64,000 nucleotides of DNA from Sanderia malayensis (Eukaryota; Cnidaria; Scyphozoa; Semaeostomeae; Pelagiidae), in assembly GCA_013076295.1 (NCBI GenBank), contig RQOL01000024.1, positions 3,921,158 to 3,985,157 on the forward strand. Reading direction: 5' to 3'. The notes under the pieces were generated by a model. It had not been told where the DNA came from, made no database searches, and saw nothing but the letters and a program-made list of their open reading frames with translations. This document shows, in pieces, positions 44,660 to 53,939 of this stretch (position 1 is the first letter of the stretch; every line of letters starts with the position of its first letter). The position numbers were made by a program, and so were the translations under genes.

Positions 44660-47188
44660 TTGAATGTCTTTGCATTCTTCGAGCAACTTGAAGAATGTCT
44701 TACTTTTGGGACATTTTTTGCATTGTCCTGTTAAGTTGCATTCATAAAGATGCAAATATTTGTTATGATTCATGAAAATTCATTGTCTTATGACACTGTG
44801 ATATCCAATCATGGGTCTTTGGCATAGTTTCATTCCTTGTAATCTTGATGGTATTTTGGTCCCCAAGCCCCAAAGCACTGAGTATAAATGTTCGAGTAAC
44901 GCACCACATTTCCTTTCAGTCTTGTCAAGCCAAAGAACTGTGTGGATGCTGTGCTGCAGAGAGAAGACTTCGTTGGCCTAATTTCAAGACATCGTAGGCC
45001 CTGCCTTAGTACATTCTAACGTAGAAAGTCATACCTTCAAGCTAAATCCAAGCTTGGTTTCCGCTCCTTAACTATCTCAAGTCTGGTGCAACTTTTATGA
45101 AAGATAAGTAAAACATTTATCTGCCTTTTAGTAGATTCAAGTGCTTTTCTTGTAATTTTTCATTATTCCGGTTCCTTCCTTTGACTCGTATTTGATATAC
45201 TATCAGAATTCCTTCGACTTCTGCAGTCAACTATATTTATTTTCGATGATCTTGGCTTTCCCAAATATTCCCAAGCATATATTATATTTTTTTCTCAAAG
45301 GAAACCAAGATGGCAGAAAAACGAAGATGAGCAATCAAGAAGATGAAGAAGTCATAATTTGATTTTCATATATAAAAATATGCTTGCTTTGTGTTTTTCC
45401 TTGTTTTTTCCTCTACAATTTAGATTTGATAAGATTATGTACACTAGATAAGGTTTTAGTACCAAGAGTAACTTGGTAGGCTCTAATAAGGCAAGCATTA
45501 TAGAATAAGATAACATAGAATAAGATAACATAGTAAATACAAAAGTGTAAACTTAAAAAAATGCGCGTAGCACTGTACTTCTCTGGTTTGGATCTGAGAA
45601 GAGAAAGTACTGCATAGGAAGGAGTGGGAGACATAAGGCGACGCCTGCGTAAGAGTGGGAAGTTGGGGCCATGAGAGAGGCCTGCGCAAAAGAAGCCCAC
45701 TCCTCTCCTCCCGCTCCCCCAGTATAAATGTTTGGGGAGGAGGGGAAAGGTGGGTCCACGAGAAGAGAGTGGTGTGTGGGAGGGGCATTCTTCCCCTCTT
45801 GCTTTCCCTGGGAAAGTTGGGAGGACTGGGAGAGAAGAGAGGGAAGAAGAAAGATGTAGGTTGCCCTACTATTAAAGTAACCCTTAGTACCCCATATCCT
45901 TAAAGAAGTACGTTGGGTAAGGATAGCCCTACTCCTACTCCAGTATTACCTTCCCCCACTCTCCTTCCTCCCTGACCTTCTCCTCTTCAACACTCCTCTC
46001 ACTCTTCCCGCCTTCAACACTCCTCTCAATCTTTCTCCATTCCTCGACAAAGGTGGCTTTTCTCCATCTCTACCCCTTCCAGTTCTTCGGCCTTCTGAGA
46101 CTCTCCTCTGAGAACTTCCTCTCTGGAGTAACGGAGGAAGATGTGCACGAGTCTCTCCCACTCTTTCCTCTTCAGTCCATTTCCCGTCCAACCTGAAAAA
46201 GAAAAAGCCATTGCTGCGTGTATGCTAGTAAGTTAATAGTTACTTATTTCCTTCCTATATATTCCTACCTATATATTTTAAGTTATCATGCCTGCACAAT
46301 TGGAATCTACTTTTATCTATCACCTATCTTTAGTTACCTTTGCTATCTAGTCTTGCGTATTTTTACGTTGAAATAAAAGAAGAGAAAATGACAACAAAAC
46401 ACGCAAAGCAAACATGTTTTTATATATGAAGATCAAATTATGACTTTTCATCTTCTTTGCTTGCCTTCAACAATCCGCCATCTTGGTTTCCTACGAGAAA
46501 AAAAATAGACAAATATAAAAATCATAGAAAACTCTATGCTTGGGAGAATTAAGGAAAAACGAAGATTATCGTCGTCAACTTCATTATCTTTTCTGTTTAT
46601 GGCAGGTCGAGTTTTACAACGTGTAATGAATGAAAGTCAAAGAAATAAAATTTACTGCGAAATTCGAGACAAGAGAAGAGACTAATATATCCAACACACT
46701 ACAGGAAAGGCTCTTTATTCTACTAAAAGGCAGATAATCTAATAAAAGTGCTTACTTATCTTTTATCTAGGTTGCACCAGACTAGAGTCAAGGAGCGGAA
46801 GGCCAACTTGGATTTGAGCTTGAAGCATGACTTTCCACGTCAATATATACCGAAGGCAGGGCCTAAGATGTCTTGACATTAGGCCAACGAAGTCTTCTTT
46901 CTGCAGCACAGCATCCACACACGTCTTCGGCTTGACAAGACTGAAAGGAAATGTGGCGCATTGCTCGAATATTTATACTTAGTGCTTGGGGGCTTGGAGA
47001 CCAAAGTACCATGGAAACCACAAGGAATGAAACTATGCCAAAGACCCATGATTGGATATCAAAATGTCATAAGACAATGAATCTTTATGAATCATAACAA
47101 ATATTTGCCGGAGCAACTTAACAGGACAATGCAAAAAATGTCCCAAAGGAAAGAAAATGTTTAAGTTTCTCAATGCAAGCTAAGACAT
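44660..47188. mobile_element. ~2.5-kb palindromic element with promoter-like arms
   Basis: The left arm (about 44660-45420) is repeated in inverted orientation on the right (about 46370-47188) with moderate divergence. Examples are CTTGTCAAGCC and GGATGCTGTGCTGCAGA (44930s, complement near 46910-46945) and GAAACCAAGATGGC (45301, complement near 46482). Both arms keep a TATAAAT box (44883-44889 and the complement at 46970-46976) about 35 bp before a TTTCAGTCTTG word, so transcription inward from both sides is plausible. In the right arm an AATAAA lies about 260 bp beyond the box. The centre (45420-46370) is strongly purine/pyrimidine-biased and has only chance frames. It could be a foldback DNA element, an inverted pair of LTR-like units or a DIRS-type derivative. 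No reverse transcriptase or recombinase is present. Confidence 0.7.
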
Positions 47189-47388
47189 TCCATGAAGTAA
47201 TCCCGTAAACTAAATTCCGTTTGGAGGTGACGAGGCTGAACAAGTGCACAACCGTGACACAATAAACAAACAAATTAATACCCAAATAATAAAGATAAAC
47301 GGAAAACTCAATAACAGTAGCTTCTGAAAGGGTTCTGACTATATTCACAGCATACCAAGCCTATGCCAAGACAGAAGATCTTCGAAAA

Positions 47389-47960
47389 AGAAGTCTGTTA
47401 CTTTATTTATATATCCATGAATCCATTGAGCTTCAAAATTAAAATTTTGAAATAGATTGAAATTGACTCAGAATTAGTCGAAACCTACTAATTAGAACCT
47501 TCTGATCATTTTGAGACGACGCTTATCCTTCTAGTACACCTACTTCATGAATTAGGTGTTAGAGACGTCCGGAACAAGTCTGTTACTTTATGTAGCTATA
47601 TAGCTATCCATGAAACCATTGAGCTGAGCTTCAAAATCAAAATTTTGAAATAGATTGAAATTGGCTCAGAAGTAGTCGAAACCTACACCTACTAATTAGA
47701 ACCTTCTGATCATTTTGAGCTAATCAAGTTTGATTTGAAATTAGGCCCTCTAGAACAATCGGTTTAAAATCGAGGCCCGCCAACAGGATGCAACAAGTGA
47801 ATTATTATATGTATAATCCATAAAAGCTCAAACTGGAGTTTCCAAAATTTCTTTTTTGAAAATAGTTGCCTTACAAGTAGCCCAAACCTACTAATTAGAG
47901 CCCTCTAGTCATTTTGAGACAAGATTCAGGACTCTAGAACAGTTGGCAGTTGCCACGTGG
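47389..47960. repeat. ~190-bp direct repeats (three tandem units)
   Basis: Units beginning GTCTGTTACTTTAT at about 47391 and 47578, and a more diverged unit around 47790, share AAATAGATTGAAATTG, TAGTCGAAACCTAC and TACTAATTAGAACCTTCTGA. A fourth relative lies at 50690-50935. None has coding potential. Confidence 0.75.
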
Positions 47961-48905
47961 GAAAATATTTCAAATGTAGAGCATGAGATTACCTCTATGT
48001 TACTTGAAGGGGGCGCTTTGTTGTCCATGGCTGGATTGATGGCTTTTCTCATAGAGTTGATTTTTTAGCTGTTCCACCATTAACAGAGCAGCCACTGTTC
48101 TGACATTATTCCAAAAAGCTGTTGAAACATTTGCTTTGCCTTCTCACTCGCCACGCTGACAAATACCACTCATTTTCAACACAGAATACAGAAAATGAAT
48201 TAAATTTTTTATTGGCTAAAACTATAGATTCGAATGCGCTGATTCTGAATCCGTTTATATTTTTTTGATATGACAAGTAGTTTTTGAGATACGAGGCAAC
48301 GCGTGCCACTTTTTCGTGGTCAACTTTTAGGACTGGGATTTACCTACTATGACATCATAGTAGGTGCCCCGTTTTTTCCCGCACTGAAGCAACAAATCTG
48401 ACATCGATTTTCTCTCACACGATGGGCTCGATATTTGTTTTTTTACTTTGATGATAAGAAACAGGTTGGCGCATTATGGCATTTGAGTTTGAAAGACTTG
48501 CCATGAGATTGCAGCTGTGGGGATATCTTCGTAATACTTAAAAATTCACCTGCAACTCGTTGCAATTCGATATGTGGATTGTTGCCACTCGCAATAATCA
48601 AGTATAATAATAATAATGAAATAGCCGCTACAATAATAATAATAATAATAATGATAATAACGCCCTATGACAGGACACGTTAAATCGGTTCAAATTAAAG
48701 TTGATTAAGTTGCGATAAGATCACTTTTCGTCGGACACGCAAACTTATACAAAAATTAATTCACTGCAAAGTAGCCCCGCAATGTTGTTAAATGAACCCT
48801 TGTGAATTCAGGTTGCCCATAGAAATGGCAGAGTTAGATGGATAAAATGATTATATAGCATCACTTGAATAAAAAAAAGTATGAACATAAGTTTTGTCTC
48901 CATAT
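47961..48905. other. Intergenic stretch with a 24-bp inverted repeat and an AAT microsatellite
   Basis: ACCTACTATGA (48342-48352) and its perfect inverse (48355-48365) are separated by 2 bp. An (AAT)n run occupies about 48603-48660. No gene is supported. The minus-strand frame at 48106-48309 has no family features. Confidence 0.55.
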
Positions 48906-48906
48906 T

Positions 48907-49986
48907 TTATTCCAACTTATCAGTGAATGTTGCAAAGCCAGTAGTGTTTGCTGTGTTCACTCTCTTTCTGTGTTGATCTCGAATTACTATGCAATGGTGA
49001 TGATGGACGTGGAGAAGATAACACGGATTCAGTACCTTGAAATTCCATCTATTAATGAAAACCCAGATTAATACATTCTCCATGCCATTTAGATTTGGAG
49101 TAATGTTACCGAGATCTTTCAATTGCTCTGATGTGAGTGCTCCTCTGACATGAAACATAAAGACGTCGTGACTTCCAACATATTTATAACCTCGGTCACA
49201 ATTTGGAGACGATTTTGCACCAGCACAAGGAGCAATCTCAGGTGTATGTCTTGTCAGTGCATAAGCAATAAGTTTCTCTTTTAAAATATCTGGTCTAAAT
49301 TTATCCCATCCCTTGCCAAATTGATTATCTTGATGACTTATAGCAACTGTTTTATTCACCAAGCATTGTCCAGCATATTTGAACTGTGTTTTCATGCTGA
49401 CGTCTTCTTCTGGAACATGTATGACCATTTTTTCACTGTTTTTCAGTGGTAAATGTCTCAAATATTCAATTGCTACATCTTCTTTAACTAAAACATGCAC
49501 TTCTTCTATGAAAGGGTGATTTAAATTACTTTCCAGCACATTAAGAACCTCCATAATTCGCAGTTCTATATTTGCGTCAGTTAACTGAAGACCTCCACCA
49601 ATAAAGAGGTTTTTCTTATAATCAGGAAGAATGAAATAAATGAAATTTGTCACAACAACAAATTTCTTTGAGGCATTCGCATCATTGAGATCTTTTTGGG
49701 TGCAATTTTTGTGATAACTTACCCTGATATTATTATATTCCTTCATTTGCGGGTAGTATTTCAATGTTACATTTGCCACCTTCACCAAGAATTTCTGCAA
49801 GATGACGCCGTGTGCTTCAGGAGAGCGTGTACTTTTGATATTGTAACCAACAACAAGAGGACCACTGACTTTCATTTTAATACTGCCAACTTCAAGATAC
49901 CAAAAAAGATGAAAGCACAGTGTAATAAAAACGACGATCAACGCACCAATTATTAATGCCTTACTTACACAACGTATTCTTGCCAT
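48907..49986 (-). CDS. Intronless type II membrane protein, putative Golgi glycosyltransferase-like
   Basis: I start the 359-residue protein at MARIRC (49986) because a single hydrophobic anchor (ALIIGALIVVFITLCFHLFW, residues ~9-28) follows at once. The frame is open 58 codons further upstream but that part looks like leader sequence. The lumenal part has several N-glycosylation sequons (NVT, NCT, NAS, NKT, NTT). Its layout is that of nucleotide-sugar transferases: VVTNFIYF at the domain start, then IEEVHVLVKED, KYAGQCL..KTVAISHQDN, LTRHTPE, YVGSHDVFMFHV and a final NPCYLLHVHHHHC. I recognise this pattern from poorly characterised protist and invertebrate proteins but cannot name a CAZy family. 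The poly(A) signal AATAAA (48911-48906) overlaps the stop codon, so the 3' UTR is very short. Substrate unknown. Confidence 0.75.
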   Translation of the reverse strand: MARIRCVSKALIIGALIVVFITLCFHLFWYLEVGSIKMKVSGPLVVGYNIKSTRSPEAHGVILQKFLVKVANVTLKYYPQMKEYNNIRVSYHKNCTQKDLNDANASKKFVVVTNFIYFILPDYKKNLFIGGGLQLTDANIELRIMEVLNVLESNLNHPFIEEVHVLVKEDVAIEYLRHLPLKNSEKMVIHVPEEDVSMKTQFKYAGQCLVNKTVAISHQDNQFGKGWDKFRPDILKEKLIAYALTRHTPEIAPCAGAKSSPNCDRGYKYVGSHDVFMFHVRGALTSEQLKDLGNITPNLNGMENVLIWVFINRWNFKVLNPCYLLHVHHHHCIVIRDQHRKRVNTANTTGFATFTDKLE

Positions 49987-50156
49987 TTTGATATTGTTAA
50001 TAAAATAATTTATATTTACCGACAAGTTAAGTAAATGGAGAATGCCGAGGTTGCTTAGATATGACAATGAATTCAATTGGAATGAAAAGCACGCCGCGCA
50101 GCAACCGGTTTTCCCAGTTAGATGCCTTTTAGGATGAATCGGAAACCATATTAAAA

Positions 50157-50223
50157 GCACAGTTCATGAAGAACAATCAACGCACCAGTTATTAATGCCT
50201 TATTTAGCCAGCTTATTTTTGCC
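50157..50223 (-). pseudogene. Decayed partial copy of the 5' end of the adjacent glycosyltransferase-like gene
   Basis: On the minus strand, ATG at 50223 gives MAKISWLNKALITGALIV. This parallels MARIRCVSKALIIGALIV of the neighbouring gene, then diverges and stops after a few codons. The nucleotide match covers about 70 bp, including the bases before the ATG. This is a tandem duplication remnant. Confidence 0.7.
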
Positions 50224-51300
50224 ATTTTGTATATTACCTAACTTCCTAAATTTAGCTTGGTGAGTAGTTTGTAATAAAATCAACCATGCACAAAAAGCAC
50301 TCGAAAAAGAAGCTGTTACACTGAGAAGAGGTTCCGTTTTCACTTGACTCCGTTTTCATGCGTTCACACGACTCCAAACTGAAAACGGTGCACCCCACTT
50401 CCAGAGCGCTTTCATTTGAAACGCACGGTTTTCAATCGTTTCCTTGTGAACCCATTGTACGTGGGATCGAAAGGGGCATGAGCGTGAGCGAATGCAGCGC
50501 ACGAAGTGCGCCTTTTCAGTCAATGTTTCTTGATAACAAATGTTTCTTATAAAAAAAACGTGTATTACATTGGTTTGGATCTGTTCATCGATATGGTTTT
50601 CGGCAAACTATAAAGACTGACATTTCTGTAACCGAGAAAAGGACCCTCCAATATACACTCCAATATGGGCAAAATAAACTAATCAGGGTTCTCTGAGACA
50701 AATAATTTTGAGACAAAGTTCAGCCCTCTAAGGCAATTGATTCAAAAGTTAAGTTCGCACACTTGCTGCTGCAGCAAGTCAATTTCTATATGTATAATTC
50801 ATAAACGCCCAAAATGGAATTTCCAAACTTTCAAGTTTGGAGACATTTGGCTCACAAGTAATAGAAACCTACTAATTTAAGCCTTCTGATAATTTTAAGA
50901 CTAGTTTCAGCCCTCTGGGACAGTTGGTTCATGTCAACATACTTTTAATGTAAATCATAACATTATGTTTTGGCAGAACTTAACAATCGTTCTACTTACC
51001 AAAATACAATAAAGTTATCTTGTCATCTGCATTGCATCGGCTCTTTGTCCATTTACGGTGTATGTTTTCTTAGACTGTAAAATAAACCATAATTCTATTA
51101 AAATATTACTCACTACCTTCACCTTTCTATTTATTATTTTATTTCTATCTACGAGAAAATGCTTGTAAACTCTGTGCTTTTTTATTTTCTTAATTTTAAT
51201 TTATTTTTTGTTCAGAAAATTTGAAAAGAATATTTTGAACGAAACAAATCAAAGCTGCAATAATAAGAAAACAAATAAATAAAAATACAAATTTGCGCTC
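50224..51300. other. Intergenic stretch with one dispersed repeat unit
   Basis: 50690-50935 is related to the ~190-bp repeats at 47389-47960 (GAAACCTACTAATTTAAGCC, TTTCAGCCCTCTGGGACAGTTGG). 51050-51300 is very AT-rich. No gene seen. Confidence 0.5.
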
Positions 51301-51304
51301 ACAC

Positions 51305-51598
51305 ACCTTTGTATGTACGCTTGGATTCCCACCCTGAGCATCACCCTAGACTCTTGGGTGTTGCACTACCATGAGCTCTTGCGAGACATATTAGGTTGAG
51401 TCTAACTCTCAAGCATCATGGCGAAGCCGATGAAATCCATAGAAGGTTTTGTTTGCCCGAAAGCTGGCCTCTCACAACCAGCTGTCCAAAATGCTGTACT
51501 GCCACAACAGCATATTGATTGGGCCGGTGACTAGGTGGGACTCGAACCCGGTCTTTGGCCTCCCACGCGGACGCCCTATTATTGGGCTGTCCAGTCAG
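51305..51598 (-). mobile_element. tRNA-derived SINE
   Basis: Read on the minus strand, 51598-51529 looks like a degenerate tRNA. The ends TGACTGG and CTAGTCA pair over 7 bp with one wobble. GCCC..GGGC forms a D-like stem, and GGTTCGAGTCC is a perfect RNA polymerase III B box. The body then runs to about 51305 through CAGCTGGTTGTGAGAGGCC and CATCGGCTTCGCCATGATG. The tRNA-like head, unrelated body and repeat-rich setting fit a SINE. A functional tRNA is unlikely because the anticodon arm is not canonical. Confidence 0.7.
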
Positions 51599-52835
51599 AC
51601 TTATATATAGATGGTAGGTTCTAGTCTATAGAAAATGGGACACGCGCATTCGGGTTGACCTGCGCAGTACTATATACCTCCATAATGCCCTGGGTTATGC
51701 ATGTAACAAGACAACGGCCTAATTTCGATCTAAAATCGCTTGGAAATAAATATAACAGATTTGTTTCTGACTAACTTGTTTTCGGATAATCAGTGACAAT
51801 AAAGCGATCTCAAAAAACTCAGCAACAAATTCTCTATTTTTATAAGTTTCTACTGCTTGTTCATGCTGAGACTTCATCTCGCGTCAAAAGTGCAACCATT
51901 ATTGATACACTTAAAGCGCCTAAAAGCTCCATAGTGGAATCTCCCAACTGAACAACTACCAATCAAACCGCCTCCCCGACCTAATTTGCTGTCACTCAAA
52001 CCGCCTCCTCGACCTGAACTGCGCCTCCCCGATGCATGATTCCTCTCGCCAAAACGCAATTCAATTCCTTGAAACGTGTCTCGCCATTTTGTCTACCATC
52101 TGACTCCATAAATTGGCAACCTGACCTGCTTCTATAATTGTATTTTGATTTGTTGAAGATCTTAACTTTGAGTACAATATATTGTACTATTCCTCAGCAA
52201 ATGCAGAATGTTAATTGAGTAGTCTTACTCAAAAAACCATTGCCGGGCTTGAAACGCTTCAAAAACGGTGTCGGAGAACTCTTTGACTTGGTCTCCCCAC
52301 ATACCTGCATATTCTAGCAAGGGTCTTTTGAACTGACTATGAAGTCAATGGGTAATTAATTTGGCACCACAAATTTTCTGCCAGTCATCAACTAAACTCT
52401 GCGTATTCTAAACTAAACTATGCGTTACTCATTTGATGTATTGTTCAACACTCTTAGACCATTGGCCCTGAATTCGTGTTTCTTAGAACAAAGACAATAC
52501 AAACATTAATTCCTTGGATAATAGCCTACTTTGTGGTGACATTGACAACTGTTTTAAAATGGGGATAATTTTATGGCATCAAAAACATTGTGACTGGAGG
52601 GTGGGGAAATTGAGGAATGGGGTGGAACAAGAATGGAACAAACAAAATTGCCCCCCTGTTTTAATGTAAAAAGGCTCTGTGATTACGTTGAGAAAACGTT
52701 GAGTCTCTTAGGGCAGTTGGTTCAAAAGCTGGGGTCCAAGGACTGCATTTAATGGTGGGTGGACGTGGACTAATTGGGATTTACACTGGTAATATACGCA
52801 TAATATCAAAGGATATTGGTGCAATACCACTTAGG
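51599..52835. other. Gene-free interval
   Basis: No supported gene. A Gly/Arg-rich minus-strand frame at 51874-52059 arises from three near-repeats of CAAACCGCCTCC-type sequence and is not convincing. Confidence 0.4.
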
Positions 52836-53163
52836 ATGCGTTCTTTTGGGAACTTTTTTGCCTCTTCCTTTTTCTGGAGACTTTGGAGAGATGGAAAGCG
52901 ATTTTTTTGGTCAATTCTCCGGAAAAAGTCTTCTGTCTCCAGAGCAAGAAGACTTTGGAGACTTTGCAGAGATTCTCGTTTTCCCGCGACAGGGCGTTCA
53001 AATCAAGGCAACCTAACTTATAATTTCCACGGCAACCAGTAGCGTTTTAAAAATGAATCAAATTAAATTTCTTCCATTGCCTTTTTTGGAGTCATGGATC
53101 GGAAGTCTGCGGACTCTACTTTTTTGCGAATTCGGAAGAGACAAATTTCCCAAAAGAACCCAA
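52836..53163. mobile_element. Short MITE with ~35-bp imperfect terminal inverted repeats
   Basis: GATGCGTTCTTTTGGGAACT..CTCTTCC at the left corresponds to the complement of GGAAGAG..TTCCCAAAAGAACCCAAC at the right (53128-53163). The interior (CTGGAGACTTTGGAGA, CCAGAGCAAGAAGACTTTGG) repeats itself but encodes nothing recognised. No clear target duplication. Confidence 0.6.
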
Positions 53164-53939
53164 CCTTCTTAATGAATAAACAATTTTTTAGAAACAAACA
53201 AAGAAGATTAGTTTAATTGAAAATCAATATTTTGAAATATTTGTATCATAAGATCAACAAAGCCAGCGAAAGAGCTCTACATATTTTTGCTCCGTAGGGG
53301 CAAGTCGAATGCCCAGCCCAAGATTCGCTATATTGCGTCCCTGTGCCTCACTTGTTTTTGCTCGCTCGGTTGAGGTAAAGTTGGAAATTAAGGTTCACTA
53401 AGATTTGTTAATTTACTGTTAAATACTACTTTTCGTTCCTTCAGCTGACCATGAATCTGGGATTTAACTAACGAATGTAACAATGAAAATAATTACTTTT
53501 CATTTTTCATGAAATAACCCAAAAATGAATTGGTCGGCTCGTCAAAGGCCTAGGTTTTGTCATGAAATCAAGTTAAACAACCGCTGGTAATTTGCAAAAT
53601 CCAAAAAGAACTAAATTGAATACTAAAATTGACTTACCTATTTATATACTTCCAAATAAAAATCTTCAACATGCAACCATTTACATCTTTCTTTTCAAAG
53701 AAAATGAAAACTGACATATCCACTTCCATCCACATGGCCACAGAACAGAGATGGCTATTCTGTGACATAACACTGCATGTGTATATTTTAGGATGTGATC
53801 TAATGCTGCGCCTTCTCACGGTCCTGTTGTTTGTCTCGTCTCTCGTCACTATCTCACAGAATAGTGTTTCAAAAAAGATGGCGCGTCATGGCCGTTAATC
53901 AAAACACTTCGCCGAAGTTACTATTACCAATTTTGCAAA
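53164..53939. other. Region upstream of the CAP-Gly gene
   Basis: No gene seen. AAGATGGCGCG at 53876-53886, about 55 bp before the ATG, resembles a YY1-type core-promoter motif and may mark the transcription start region. Confidence 0.4.

Noticed and set aside
45413..46211. Several overlapping frames in the centre of the 2.5-kb palindrome
   Set aside because: All are low-complexity products of purine/pyrimidine-biased sequence without domains.
51529..51598. Functional tRNA gene
   Set aside because: The anticodon arm is irregular and the T-stem has mismatches. It continues into a SINE-like body.
51874..52059. Gly/Arg-rich minus-strand frame
   Set aside because: Short repeat-derived frame with no start context or family similarity.
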